Assembly (NCBI GenBank): GCA_934162425.1
Contig: CAKPIS010000001.1
Span: 124,001-188,000 of the forward strand
DNA length: 64,000 nt
Reading direction: 5' to 3'
DNA from: an uncultured Bacilli bacterium
GTDB lineage: Bacteria; Bacillota_I; Bacilli_A; RF39; UBA660
The notes beneath the pieces are model-generated. The model searched no databases. It was not told where the DNA came from and saw nothing but the letters and a program-made list of their open reading frames with translations. A program made the translations under genes and the position numbers. This document shows positions 9,755 through 20,867 of this stretch, piece by piece. How positions within the stretch are numbered: the first letter of the stretch is position 1; every line of letters starts with the position of its first letter.

Positions 9755-9792
9755 TTAGATATAAAAAGACCTAAGTGGTCTTTATATCTAAA
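9755..9792 (-). terminator. Intrinsic terminator after the small membrane protein
   Basis: A long hairpin (TTAGATATAAAGACC and its complement) with a five-base loop and a T-run lies directly after the stop of the 9788-9997 gene. It ends the two-gene operon. Confidence 0.75.
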
Positions 9793-9997
9793 ACGTAGGT
9801 TTTATTAAAAATGTAACTAAATTACATAAAATTAACATTATATATGGCATTAAAGTAAATGTATCAGTTTTAATTTGAAATATTAATAAACCAACAATGA
9901 TTAAGTCAAATATAATCATTACAATTCTTAAACTCTTAAGCTTCCTTTTTCTTAAAGCTAGCTCTTCATCAGTTATTGTTTTCGCTTGTTTTTTCAT
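9788..9997 (-). CDS. Small two-helix membrane protein, unknown
   Basis: 69 residues from the ATG at 9997 (AGGTG upstream), overlapping the end of the preceding gene by 29 bases, so translation is probably coupled. A charged N-terminus (about 25 residues, with EELALRKRKLKSLR) is followed by two membrane helices (about 27-44 and 50-67). I do not recognise the family. Its position suggests it works with the membrane-anchored protein encoded upstream. Confidence 0.65.
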   Translation of the reverse strand: MKKQAKTITDEELALRKRKLKSLRIVMIIFDLIIVGLLIFQIKTDTFTLMPYIMLILCNLVTFLIKPTF

Positions 9998-10790
9998 TAT
10001 ATTCTGCACCTACACTAGTTAATTTACAACTAAATCCTTTCTTTTCGTAAGCATCTTTTAAAGTTAAATAAGTATCACCAGCACTTGGTTTTACAAAATA
10101 ATTCATTTTTCCATCTTCAATTGTAATTGCATTAAAATCAACTATATCATAAGAAACTTTATCGTTAAAATTAAAACCTTTTTCAGTTTTTTCAAAAGTA
10201 ACATTATTACCAATAACAGCTGCATTATTGATAAAATATGATTCATATTCACTTTGAAGCTTTGCACTTTCTTCACTAATACTTTCTAAATTGGACATTA
10301 AAACATAGTTAAACTCACTATTATTTATAATACTATCTACATAATTAGCAGTATAAGTAACAGTTTGAGACTCTGAATCACTTTTAGCATTAAAATCACA
10401 TATTAAAGTACCATTTTCTTCTAGTTTTTTAGTTGTGGTAATAGTAGTTGTTGTACTTTGCGTTTTATCTTCTTTTTTATTATTAAATATATTAAGACCA
10501 AAATTACTATTTACATAATATAATACCAGTAATATTATTGTAACAAGTATAATAATAATTAACATCTTATTACTCTTTTTATTTAACTCCAAAATTTCAT
10601 CTTTACTAACAGGATCAATAATAACAGTATTATTAATTGCACCATCATATAATTCATCTAAATTTATTTCACGAGTAATATTGTCTTCTTCTTTTTTTGC
10701 TTTTTCATCTTTTATTTCTTCCTCTTTGATAGAATCTGTATTTTCTAACTCTTCTTTTTCATTTATCTTATCTTCATTTTTTTCTTCCAC
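9969..10790 (-). CDS. Acidic membrane-anchored protein with extracytoplasmic Cys pair
   Basis: 273 residues starting at GTG (GGGAGG 8 bases upstream). Residues 1-70 are highly acidic and lysine-rich, probably disordered and cytoplasmic. A membrane helix spans about 74-95, then a short Thr-rich linker, then an outside domain of about 150 residues with one Cys right after the linker (LICDF) and one near the end (GFSCKL). The architecture matches the 14001-14948 protein, including the C-terminal pattern (LKDAYEKKGFSCK against LKNILEKQGYTCK). It loosely resembles DUF1307/YehR lipoproteins, but I do not claim that family. Confidence 0.7.
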   Translation of the reverse strand: MEEKNEDKINEKEELENTDSIKEEEIKDEKAKKEEDNITREINLDELYDGAINNTVIIDPVSKDEILELNKKSNKMLIIIILVTIILLVLYYVNSNFGLNIFNNKKEDKTQSTTTTITTTKKLEENGTLICDFNAKSDSESQTVTYTANYVDSIINNSEFNYVLMSNLESISEESAKLQSEYESYFINNAAVIGNNVTFEKTEKGFNFNDKVSYDIVDFNAITIEDGKMNYFVKPSAGDTYLTLKDAYEKKGFSCKLTSVGAEYNEKTSENNN

Positions 10791-10824
10791 TAGTATTACC
10801 TCCCTTTCTATAATAACATATATT

Positions 10825-11673
10825 TTATTTTTTAAGTATCTTTTCTCCTATTTTTTCATTACATTTGACACTTACTTCATAACCTTTTAAAGAATTATTT
10901 ATAATATTATCATCAAGCTTTATAACATTTTCTTTAACTAGTAATATAACAGTAGAACCTCCAAATTTAAAATAACCTTTTTCATCACCTTTTTTAAATT
11001 TTTTTATTTTTTTATTGACAATTCGTCCAACTAGTAAAGCTCCAACTTCTATATATACAATATCATCAAAATTATCAGTTTTAATTAAAGTACATTCTCT
11101 AGTATTTTCATGAAAAACTTTATATTTGTCATAAACAATAGGATTAACAGTATGGAATTTACCTTTAATACAATATTTTTTTTTGACACTTCCTCTATCA
11201 ATAAAATGATACCTATGATAATTACTAGGTGTAAGTCTAAATACCAACGCATAACCATTTTTATAATCACTAGCTAATTTATTATCTTTTAAAAGTTCTT
11301 TTATACTATACTTACTTTTTTTAATATTAATAAGTAAATCATCATCTATTTTATAGCAAGTAAGATAAGAGTCAGCACATGATGTAAATGTATTCTTATC
11401 TTTAATAACAGGTCTTTTTGATGGTATTACCTTTCTTATGAAAAAATCATTAAAAGAAGTATATTTTTTATCATAGTATTCACTCATATCAATGTTATTT
11501 TTCTTAATAAAATGATTAATATAAAGACAAGATACTCTTCTATCCATTAAAAATCCCATTATATTACTTACACATTTATTATTAACTAATATTTTAAGTA
11601 TTAGTCTACCAGCAGCTGTTTTATACAAAAATGATAATCCAAAACCAGGATTATCTTTAATGTAATTTCTCAA
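10825..11673 (-). CDS. psd: Phosphatidylserine decarboxylase
   Basis: 282 residues, TTG start one base after the pssA stop, so probably translated by coupling. It converts phosphatidylserine to phosphatidylethanolamine at the membrane. The autocatalytic cleavage site that forms the pyruvoyl cofactor is visible as FGGSTV near residue 243 (usual motif LGST). Other family features are FFIRKVIPSKRP and FRLTPSNYHRYHF with the conserved His. The adjacent synthase supplies its substrate. Confidence 0.93.
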   Translation of the reverse strand: MRNYIKDNPGFGLSFLYKTAAGRLILKILVNNKCVSNIMGFLMDRRVSCLYINHFIKKNNIDMSEYYDKKYTSFNDFFIRKVIPSKRPVIKDKNTFTSCADSYLTCYKIDDDLLINIKKSKYSIKELLKDNKLASDYKNGYALVFRLTPSNYHRYHFIDRGSVKKKYCIKGKFHTVNPIVYDKYKVFHENTRECTLIKTDNFDDIVYIEVGALLVGRIVNKKIKKFKKGDEKGYFKFGGSTVILLVKENVIKLDDNIINNSLKGYEVSVKCNEKIGEKILKK

Positions 11674-11674
11674 A

Positions 11675-12313
11675 CTATCTAATTGATGCAGAAATAATTG
11701 CTATTTCTATCGCTGCTAAAATAGAACATATAACAAACCATATTCCTGTAGGTTTTTTAATTTTTATATTTAAAACAAATAAAATTGCTGTAACTAACAT
11801 AATTAAAGGATAAGCTTTATTAAATATGTTAGGTCCTAAAAAAATATGTAAATTATAAGTAAATGGAAGTATTATTGCAATACTAGTAACTGGAAGTCCA
11901 TAGTAATAGTTTTTATCTTCCACGGATTTATTAAATATTTTTTTACTTTCTTTTTCTTCTGCTAAAACATTAAAATATGCTAATCTAATTACTGCTGCAA
12001 GCGCATATATAACGTATGTAATTTTACAAAATATACCATTAAATCCCATACATATTCCAATAACAACAGGAAATGCCCCGTAGCAAATGCAGTCTGCTAA
12101 AGAATCTATTTGAATTCCAAATTTTTTCTCACGCTCACTTCTTTTACAAGCTCTTGCAACTGTTCCATCAAACATATCACATATACCAGATATTATAAGA
12201 CACATAATTGCAACTGGTATATGATTAAAAAAAGCAAACATCATCCCAATTACTGATGATGCAACTCCTATATATGTAAGTAAAACTGATATTCCATAAT
12301 AACCTATAAACAT
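11675..12313 (-). CDS. pssA: CDP-diacylglycerol-serine O-phosphatidyltransferase
   Basis: 212 residues with about six membrane helices. The CDP-alcohol phosphotransferase motif D-x2-DG-x2-AR-x8-9-G-x3-D-x3-D is present near residues 46-74 (CDMFDGTVARA ... FGIQIDSLAD). It makes phosphatidylserine from CDP-diacylglycerol and serine. It is followed immediately by psd, so the pair forms a phosphatidylethanolamine operon. AAGGAG lies upstream of the ATG. Confidence 0.93.
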   Translation of the reverse strand: MFIGYYGISVLLTYIGVASSVIGMMFAFFNHIPVAIMCLIISGICDMFDGTVARACKRSEREKKFGIQIDSLADCICYGAFPVVIGICMGFNGIFCKITYVIYALAAVIRLAYFNVLAEEKESKKIFNKSVEDKNYYYGLPVTSIAIILPFTYNLHIFLGPNIFNKAYPLIMLVTAILFVLNIKIKKPTGIWFVICSILAAIEIAIISASIR

Positions 12314-12344
12314 AACTTGTACTCCTTAATCATAGTATAGTAAG

Positions 12345-12353
12345 ATTATATCA
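12345..12353 (-). promoter_or_regulatory. Extended -10 promoter of pssA-psd
   Basis: On the minus strand TGATATAAT (a TGn extended -10) lies about 32 bases before the pssA ATG. No good -35 box is seen, which is usual for extended -10 promoters. Confidence 0.5.
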
Positions 12354-12373
12354 CATTTAAAAAAATATATAAA

Positions 12374-12402
12374 GAAAAAAGAAGAATTAATTTTCTTCTT
12401 TT
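12374..12402 (-). terminator. lysS intrinsic terminator
   Basis: A 10-bp perfect stem (AAAAGAAGAA and its complement) with loop AATTAA that contains the lysS stop codon, followed by a T-run on the minus strand. Confidence 0.8.
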
Positions 12403-13898
12403 GCATTTGTATTATCATTTTCTGGTTTCATTAATGGGAATAATAGTACATCTCTAATAGAATCTTGTTCTAAGAATAACATACATAATCTATCTATTCC
12501 ATAGCCAATACCACCAGCTGGAGGCATACCATACTCTAAAGCTTCTACGAAATCCATATCGATATCATTAGCTTCATCATTTCCTAAATCTCTTTCTTTT
12601 AATTGTTCTTCAAATCTTTCTAATTGATCAATTGGATCATTAAGCTCAGTATATGCATTAGCAAACTCTTTACCAGCTATAAATAATTCAAATCTATCAA
12701 CAAATCTTGGATCATCAGGATTCTTCTTAGTAAGAGGAGAAATTTCTATTGGATGACCATATAAGAACGTAGGTTGAATAAGAGTTTCTTCTACGTATTT
12801 TTCAAAGAACAAATTAATTATATGTCCAACACTTCTTTCATGTTCTTGAACTTCTATGTTATGTTCTTTGGCTAACTTTAAAGCTTCTTCAACAGTCATT
12901 TCTTTTTTAAAGTCTATACCTGTTTGCTCTTTAATAGCATCGGTCATACTAACCCTTTTCCATGGTCCCTCTAAATTAATCTCATAACCACTAAAATTAT
13001 AGGTCATTTTATTAAATACTTTTCTAGCAATTGTTTGAAACATATTTTCAGTTAAGTCCATCATACCTTCTAGGTTACTGTATGCTAAATAAGCTTCCAT
13101 TAAAGTAAACTCTGGATTATGTTTTAAATCCATACCTTCATTTCTAAATACTCTTCCAATCTCATAAACTGCTTCCATACCGCCTACTAATAACCTCTTA
13201 AGAGGCAATTCAAGAGCTATACGTAAATACATATCTAAATCTTGAGTATTATGATGAGTTATAAAAGGACGAGCTGAAGCACCAGTTAATAATGATGTAA
13301 GAATTGGGGTTTCTACTTCAGTAAAGCCTTCACCATCCATAAAGTCTCTTATGCATTTAATAATTTTAGGTCTTAAGAAAGCTATATTCTTAGAATCTTC
13401 ATTCATAATTAAATCAACATAACGTCTTCTATATCTTTCTTCTTTATCAGTTAAACCATGGAACTTTTCAGGTAGTGGTTTTAATGCTTTAACAAGATGA
13501 GTATATTCTAAACACTTAACAGTAACTTCACCAGTTCTAGTTTTCATAACTTTACCACGTACACCTACTATATCGCCTAAATCAGCTGTTTTAAATAAGT
13601 TATAAGTATCTTCTCCAACATCATTAATTGAAATGTATACTTGCATAGGTCCAGTTTTATCTTTTATACTGAAAAATGATGCTTTGCCCATCTTTCTAAT
13701 AAACATAATTCTTCCTGCAATAGTTACTTCGTCATTAATGTTTTCAAATTCATCATGGTCTACATCTTTATATTTTTCTTTTATTTCATTATTAAAAGAC
13801 GTTCTTTTAAAAACATGCCCAAAAGGATCCATTCCAAGTTCTCTTATATTTTGTGCTTTTTGTCTTCTAACTAATTCTTGTTCAGTTAATTTTCTCAT
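12387..13898 (-). CDS. lysS: Lysyl-tRNA synthetase, class II
   Basis: 503 residues, standard length. An N-terminal OB-fold anticodon-binding domain (about 55-150, with ITIAG-like VTIAGRIMFIRKMGKASF) precedes the class II catalytic core. Motif 2 is around VYEIGRVFRNEGMDLKHNPEF and motif 3 is GIGYGIDRLCMLF. It charges tRNA-Lys with lysine. AAGGAAGTG lies upstream of the ATG, and a terminator overlaps the stop codon. Confidence 0.97.
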   Translation of the reverse strand: MRKLTEQELVRRQKAQNIRELGMDPFGHVFKRTSFNNEIKEKYKDVDHDEFENINDEVTIAGRIMFIRKMGKASFFSIKDKTGPMQVYISINDVGEDTYNLFKTADLGDIVGVRGKVMKTRTGEVTVKCLEYTHLVKALKPLPEKFHGLTDKEERYRRRYVDLIMNEDSKNIAFLRPKIIKCIRDFMDGEGFTEVETPILTSLLTGASARPFITHHNTQDLDMYLRIALELPLKRLLVGGMEAVYEIGRVFRNEGMDLKHNPEFTLMEAYLAYSNLEGMMDLTENMFQTIARKVFNKMTYNFSGYEINLEGPWKRVSMTDAIKEQTGIDFKKEMTVEEALKLAKEHNIEVQEHERSVGHIINLFFEKYVEETLIQPTFLYGHPIEISPLTKKNPDDPRFVDRFELFIAGKEFANAYTELNDPIDQLERFEEQLKERDLGNDEANDIDMDFVEALEYGMPPAGGIGYGIDRLCMLFLEQDSIRDVLLFPLMKPENDNTNAKEEN

Positions 13899-13967
13899 GT
13901 CTTCACTTCCTTGTAAGAAATTATAACATAATTTTTAATAATTAACAATTAAACTTAAAATTTTTAC

Positions 13968-13994
13968 TAAAAAAAATCAGATGTTGATCTGATT
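13968..13994 (-). terminator. Intrinsic terminator after the 14001-14948 gene
   Basis: AATCAGAT pairs with ATCTGATT across a four-base loop, with a run of T on the minus strand. It separates this gene from lysS. Confidence 0.8.
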
Positions 13995-14000
13995 TGTTAA

Positions 14001-14948
14001 TTAAGCTTTTTTACAAGTATACCCTTGTTTTTCTAAAATGTTTTTAAGTTTTTCATAAGTTAAGGTTGAATCAATTTCAAAATAACTAATAGGTTTTGCT
14101 TTTTGATCTATTTTAGATATTTCGTTATAATCGAAAGATGTAAAATCAAGTGATGAAGTAATTGAAAACTTGTCATTTCCTTCATCTAACATATACGTAA
14201 ATCCCTTCATGGCATTAGAATTTACCATAACAGGGATTTTTTCTTGTCTAATTATATTTATTTGGCTTTCAAAATCTTTTGTTTTAGCTTCATAGGCGTA
14301 TTTTCCATTAACATATAATATTTTATTTTTTTTATACTTAATTTCATAAGTATCTGTTATCTTATAATTCGTATCATTAACCGTATAAGAACAGCTTGTT
14401 TTTTTCTCACAATTAATACTAAGTACGCATAAAACAACAATTAGTATTGCAACAAATATTGCTCCTAAAATTAAATAAAGTATTTTATTATTCTTTTTAG
14501 GTGTATTACTTTCAGTTTCAACTGGAGTATTATAAGACTCATAACTAGAAGTAATATTTTCACCATTAGCATGGTCTAAATTAGCATTTACTATATCACT
14601 TAAATCAGCTTTATTTCCTTCGTCAAAAGACTCATCTAAAGAAGTATTTTCTGTTTTATCATCAAAATTGTTAGATATAAAATTAAGAGCTTTATCATTA
14701 TCTTCTTCTTTAATATCAATATTTTCATCACTACTTGTTTCTTCTTTATTTTCACTATCAGGTGTATTAATTACTATTTCGTCTTGAATCTTTGAGTAAT
14801 CAAAATCCTCATTATTAACAGAGTTTATGTTTAAAGAAGTTTTAGATAAATCCTCTTCTTTTTGTTTATTAGTGTCTTCATCAAATATATTATCAAGCGC
14901 TTTTTCAACATTTAAATCTTCTTTCTCTAATTTCTTATCTTCATTCAT
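14001..14948 (-). CDS. Acidic membrane-anchored protein, paralogue-like to 9969-10790
   Basis: 315 residues: about 150 acidic, low-complexity, probably cytoplasmic residues (many Asp, Glu, Asn), one membrane helix (about 155-176), then an extracytoplasmic domain of about 135 residues. That domain begins with two Cys (NCEKKTSCSY) and ends with GYTCKKA. Layout and C-terminal signature match the protein at 9969-10790, suggesting an ancient paralogous pair. The outside domain loosely resembles DUF1307-type lipoproteins; the function is unknown. GGGAGG precedes the ATG. Confidence 0.7.
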   Translation of the reverse strand: MNEDKKLEKEDLNVEKALDNIFDEDTNKQKEEDLSKTSLNINSVNNEDFDYSKIQDEIVINTPDSENKEETSSDENIDIKEEDNDKALNFISNNFDDKTENTSLDESFDEGNKADLSDIVNANLDHANGENITSSYESYNTPVETESNTPKKNNKILYLILGAIFVAILIVVLCVLSINCEKKTSCSYTVNDTNYKITDTYEIKYKKNKILYVNGKYAYEAKTKDFESQINIIRQEKIPVMVNSNAMKGFTYMLDEGNDKFSITSSLDFTSFDYNEISKIDQKAKPISYFEIDSTLTYEKLKNILEKQGYTCKKA

Positions 14949-15028
14949 AATTATCCTCCCTTATTATCAATTACATTGTATCACATAAAAGTAATTTTAA
15001 CAATATATTTATAAAACAGCTTTTTTTA

Positions 15029-15673
15029 TTAATTAATCTCGTTATTTTTAATTATATAAAGATCTCCTTTTTTACAAAAAGCATAAAACACATCACTTGG
15101 CTTTATATTCTTATCTAATAATGTTTTAAGAAGCCATTCCTTACTTTTTTTAATAGTATATAAATTATCAAACTGTACTTCTCCATCTAGTATAATAGGA
15201 AGAGGAAACGTATCCTTATCTTTTTTATCATCTTTTTTAAAAACAGATAATTTTCCGTTAATTTCTAACACAGCATATTCTATTTCATCAATACTTCTAA
15301 TATCTTTTTCTCTCAATTGCAATAATAAATCATCTAACGTATATCTTTGCTCTATCATATTTTTAAAATTGATTATTCCTTTATTTATTATTACAACAGG
15401 TTTACCATCTACAAATCTTCTAAATTTAGAGTTTTTAAGAGAAACTTTAGATATTAATATTTGAAGCAATACAAGTATCGCAACGGGTATTAAATTAATT
15501 AAAAATTCATTTTTATTTTCTAGTGTAAGTGCAACTAATTCAGCTATTAATATAAATACAACAAGATCAAATGTGCCAAGTTGCCCTACTTCTCTTTTAC
15601 CCATAATTCTAAATATGAAAGCTACTAAAACATAAATAAATAGTGTTTTTACTATAATTTCAAATATATACAT
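15029..15673 (-). CDS. YetF-like membrane protein (DUF421)
   Basis: 214 residues. Three N-terminal membrane helices with the family motif FRIMGKREVGQLGTFDLVVFILIAELVAL are followed by a cytoplasmic part with DGKPVVIINKG and LDDLLLQLREKDI, as in YetF/YkjA/YdfR proteins. In Bacillus the family includes spore-membrane proteins. It is divergent from the YrzE-like gene. GGTGAG precedes the ATG. Confidence 0.9.
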   Translation of the reverse strand: MYIFEIIVKTLFIYVLVAFIFRIMGKREVGQLGTFDLVVFILIAELVALTLENKNEFLINLIPVAILVLLQILISKVSLKNSKFRRFVDGKPVVIINKGIINFKNMIEQRYTLDDLLLQLREKDIRSIDEIEYAVLEINGKLSVFKKDDKKDKDTFPLPIILDGEVQFDNLYTIKKSKEWLLKTLLDKNIKPSDVFYAFCKKGDLYIIKNNEIN

Positions 15674-15749
15674 TTTTTCTCACCATTTTTATTATGTTAT
15701 TATTCATAAATTTATATTCATTTAATATATTTAATTAGAGGTGATTAAT

Positions 15750-16118
15750 ATTAAAAAAATAATTACATCAGTGATATACACTATTTTAATAACATTAATT
15801 AGTTTGATTTTCACATCCATTTTGTACTATTTTAACATAACTAGTGATAAATTAAATAAAGTATTAATTTATTTAACTAGCATTATATCAATGTTTACTG
15901 GATCATTAATATTATCAAAATACACTAAAAAAAGAGGTATAGCTTGTGGAAGTTTATATTTTACAGGTTGGTTTGTATTACTTATATTATTATCACTTGT
16001 ATTTAAAACCGATTTTAATTTAAGTATGTTTATCTATTTTGTTATTCTTCTAATATTTAGTATGTTAGGTGGAATAATAGGCAAGAATTTTATAGAAGAA
16101 AAAAATAGCACAAATTAG
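15750..16118 (+). CDS. YrzE-like membrane protein (TIGR04086), probable AUU start
   Basis: 122 residues, four membrane helices, with KKRGIACGSLYFTGWFVLLIL and a final GGIIGKNF as in the TIGR04086/YrzE family. In Bacillus this gene lies beside the queA-tgt-yajC group, the same context as here, although no yajC is seen. A GTG at 15741 forms part of the SD itself (GAGGTG, 15738-15743) and cannot be the start. Six bases after that SD is ATT at 15750, giving the natural-looking N-terminus MKKIITSVIYTILI, so an AUU start is likely. Confidence 0.8.
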   Translation: MKKIITSVIYTILITLISLIFTSILYYFNITSDKLNKVLIYLTSIISMFTGSLILSKYTKKRGIACGSLYFTGWFVLLILLSLVFKTDFNLSMFIYFVILLIFSMLGGIIGKNFIEEKNSTN

Positions 16119-16126
16119 CTATTTTT

Positions 16127-16128
<2 letters not shown>
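16099..16128. terminator. Bidirectional terminator between yrzE-like gene and tgt
   Basis: AAAAAATAGC pairs with GCTATTTTTT and includes the stop codons of both convergent genes; both strands end in a T-run. Confidence 0.85.
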
Positions 16129-18276
<2,148 letters not shown>

Positions 18277-18365
18277 AAATAAATCCTTCTTTCTAGTAAA
18301 AAATAAACTATAACTAGATATATATTATAGTTTATTTTAAGTAAAATAGCAATTTTATTTGTCAG

Positions 18366-19358
18366 TTAATTCTTTTTTATATTTAAATGTTTATATGCTA
18401 AATCAGTTACTATTCTTCCCCTAGGAGTTCTTTTTAAATAGCCAATTTGTAAAAGGTATGGCTCACAAACATCTTCAATAGTAGACACTTCCTCACCAAT
18501 AGATGCTGCAACAGCTTCAACTCCAACAGGACCACCGTTAAACTTATAAATAATTGTTTTTAATAATTCATAGTCAACCTCATCTAATCCGAGTTTATCA
18601 ACTTTTAAAGAATCAAGCGCATACTTTGTAATATCTAAAGTTATAGTACCATCACCTTTAACTAAGGCAAAATCACTAACTCTTTTTAAAAGTCTATTTG
18701 CAATTCTAGGAGTTCTTCTACATCTATTCGCAAGTTCTTTTGCCGCTTCATCTTCTATAACTAAATCAAGGACTCTTGCACTACGTTTAATAATTAAAGT
18801 GATTTCTTCTTCAGTATAATAATTAAGTTTAGATACAATACCAAATCTATCACGAAGTGGGGCTGATAAATCTCCTGCTCTAGTTGTTGCACCTATTAAA
18901 GTAAAATGAGGTAAGTCTATTCTTATATTACGATTAGAACCTTCACCACCAACAATAATATCTAACGTAAAATCTTCCATAGCAGAATAAAGAATTTCTT
19001 CAACAAACCTTGGAATACGATGTATTTCATCAATAAATAAAACATCTCCTTCTTCTAAAGAAGAAAGTATGGCTGCCAAATCACCAGATTTTTCAATAGC
19101 AGGACCTGATGCCGTTTTAATATTTGCATTCATTTCATTTGCAATTACATATGAAAGAGTTGTTTTACCAAGACCAGGAGGACCATATAAAAGGACATGA
19201 TCAAGACATTGACCCCTCATCTTAGCAGCTTCCATAAATATTTTTATGTTTTCTTTAATATCTTTTTGTCCTATGTATTCATCAATAGTTTTAGGTCTAA
19301 TACTTGACTCAAAACCATCTTCCTTTAATTTATCACCAGTAACTAATCTATTCTCCAT
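18366..19358 (-). CDS. ruvB: Holliday junction branch migration helicase RuvB
   Basis: 330 residues. The AAA+ motor drives branch migration with RuvA. Walker A is GPPGLGKTT at residues 59-67, Walker B is DEIHR (about 110), sensor 1 is [10 protein letters not shown], the arginine finger region is APLRDRFG, and a C-terminal winged helix ends with the usual YLKRTPRGR. It starts 12 bases after ruvA. Confidence 0.97.
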   Translation of the reverse strand: MENRLVTGDKLKEDGFESSIRPKTIDEYIGQKDIKENIKIFMEAAKMRGQCLDHVLLYGPPGLGKTTLSYVIANEMNANIKTASGPAIEKSGDLAAILSSLEEGDVLFIDEIHRIPRFVEEILYSAMEDFTLDIIVGGEGSNRNIRIDLPHFTLIGATTRAGDLSAPLRDRFGIVSKLNYYTEEEITLIIKRSARVLDLVIEDEAAKELANRCRRTPRIANRLLKRVSDFALVKGDGTITLDITKYALDSLKVDKLGLDEVDYELLKTIIYKFNGGPVGVEAVAASIGEEVSTIEDVCEPYLLQIGYLKRTPRGRIVTDLAYKHLNIKKN

Positions 19359-19370
19359 ATATTATCCTTT

Positions 19371-19925
19371 CTACTTTAATAACAATTTTAATGCCTCTTT
19401 AATTTGATTTTCTAATGATAACTCAGAATTAATTTGAGGTAATATTCTTTTAATATCAGGCATTTTATAACCTAAAGATTTAAGTGTTTCACTAAGCTCT
19501 GTAAAATCTTTTTTATCATTTGAATTATCACTAGCTAACTTGCCTTTTAAATCAAGAATTATTTGCCTTGCAACCTTATCGCCTATCTTAGGAAATTTCT
19601 TTAAATAATTAATATTGCCTTCATTTATGGCTTCGTAAATAAAGTTTATGTTATCCCCACTTAACATTGGAAGAGCCATCTTACAACCAAGACCTTTAAC
19701 ACTAATTAACTTTAAAAATAAATTTTTATCATCCTTTGTTTTAAAACCATATAATGTATTTTCGTCTTCCCTAATTTGTTGATACAAATAAATTGCATCT
19801 TCACTATTAAGCTTGTAAGAATATGGATTTGGTACATAAATAAGATAACCAATTCCATTATTTTCAATAGTTATGTAACTAGGCTCTATATCTGTTATAA
19901 TTCCTTTTATATATGAATACACCAT
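19371..19925 (-). CDS. ruvA: Holliday junction DNA helicase subunit RuvA
   Basis: 184 residues, slightly shorter than the usual 195-205. Domain I (MVYSYIKGIITDIEPSYI), domain II with the helix-hairpin-helix motif (VKGLGCKMALPML, FPKIGDKVARQIILDLKGKL) and a C-terminal RuvB-contacting domain (LSETLKSLGYK) are all present. The linker before domain III is short. It is first in the ruvAB-queA-tgt run. Confidence 0.94.
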   Translation of the reverse strand: MVYSYIKGIITDIEPSYITIENNGIGYLIYVPNPYSYKLNSEDAIYLYQQIREDENTLYGFKTKDDKNLFLKLISVKGLGCKMALPMLSGDNINFIYEAINEGNINYLKKFPKIGDKVARQIILDLKGKLASDNSNDKKDFTELSETLKSLGYKMPDIKRILPQINSELSLENQIKEALKLLLK

Positions 19926-20004
19926 TTATCACATCCTCATTTATTTTTAATACCCTTTAATTTTATCACGAACAAATGTATTTGTAAACCAAAATTAAAT
20001 AATT

Positions 20005-20030
20005 TATAAAAATAAAACCACCTATGGTGG
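20005..20030 (-). terminator. Terminator after the 20038-20715 gene
   Basis: CCACC/GGTGG hairpin with a three-base loop followed on the minus strand by TTTTATTTTT. It separates the unknown gene from ruvA. Confidence 0.7.
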
Positions 20031-20037
20031 AATATAT

Positions 20038-20715
20038 TTATTTCTTATCTCCAAATTTAATTACTTTAGCATACATGTTATCATTAGAATCATAATACTT
20101 TATAGGCTTAACATTACTAATATTATATAATCTATCATATATTTCATTTATTTTATCAAGATTATCTAGTTTATTCAAATCATTATTATAACCATATGTA
20201 CCTAATAATATATTTATATTTGAATTGCATAAATTTATAAGTGGTTCTAATTCAACATCACTAAGGGGTAATTGTGTTATTATCGTGTCTACCCTTTTAT
20301 CATCATATATAGAATTAAAATTAGGTCCAAAGAAAAAATCATTATAATCTTCATACCAAAGAAAAGGCTTATTATTATAACATATTAGTTTGCCAGAAAA
20401 AGAGGTTGCCCTATCTTTTTTATAATATTTATAAATGCTATCAGAATAACTAGAAACTACGTAAGATTCATAATTTTCTAGATCTTTAAGTAATAACGAA
20501 ATAGAATCACTATAACCTTTATATAATTCCACTATAAGTGATGGCTTAATATTTTTAAGTATATTAAGTAAAAATCTAGCATAGTAATCACCAGAAATTA
20601 CTCTTCTAAGTAGCCAAGCAGTAAAATCTTCATCAAGAAAATCATAAGGCTCGCTGTAAATTAATTTGTTTGATTTTATATATTCTTCAAACATTTTATT
20701 AATATATTTTTCCAT
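20038..20715 (-). CDS. Hypothetical soluble protein
   Basis: 225 residues with no signal peptide or membrane helix and rich in Tyr, Asn and Asp. I do not recognise a family. An alternation of hydrophobic strands (PSLIVELYKGYSDSISLLL, VDTIITQLPLSD, INILLGTYGY) suggests an alpha/beta fold, possibly Rossmann-like, but no nucleotide-binding motif is clear. GGAG lies five bases before the ATG, and it has its own terminator, so it is probably monocistronic. Confidence 0.65.
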   Translation of the reverse strand: MEKYINKMFEEYIKSNKLIYSEPYDFLDEDFTAWLLRRVISGDYYARFLLNILKNIKPSLIVELYKGYSDSISLLLKDLENYESYVVSSYSDSIYKYYKKDRATSFSGKLICYNNKPFLWYEDYNDFFFGPNFNSIYDDKRVDTIITQLPLSDVELEPLINLCNSNINILLGTYGYNNDLNKLDNLDKINEIYDRLYNISNVKPIKYYDSNDNMYAKVIKFGDKK

Positions 20716-20812
20716 ACAAACTCCATAAATAATATTTCTAATACTATTTTATTCTAAAGTTAAAAATAAGTAAAATACAAAATATTTATATTATTCATAA
20801 AAAAAGTTTATA

Positions 20813-20840
20813 TTGACAATATAGAAAAAAGTGGTACAAT
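20813..20840 (+). promoter_or_regulatory. Sigma-A promoter for the 20868 gene
   Basis: TTGACA (20813-20818), a 16-base spacer and TACAAT (20835-20840), 27 bases before the ATG at 20868. Confidence 0.75.
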
Positions 20841-20867
20841 ACATAGTCAAACAAAGGGGTGTTTATA

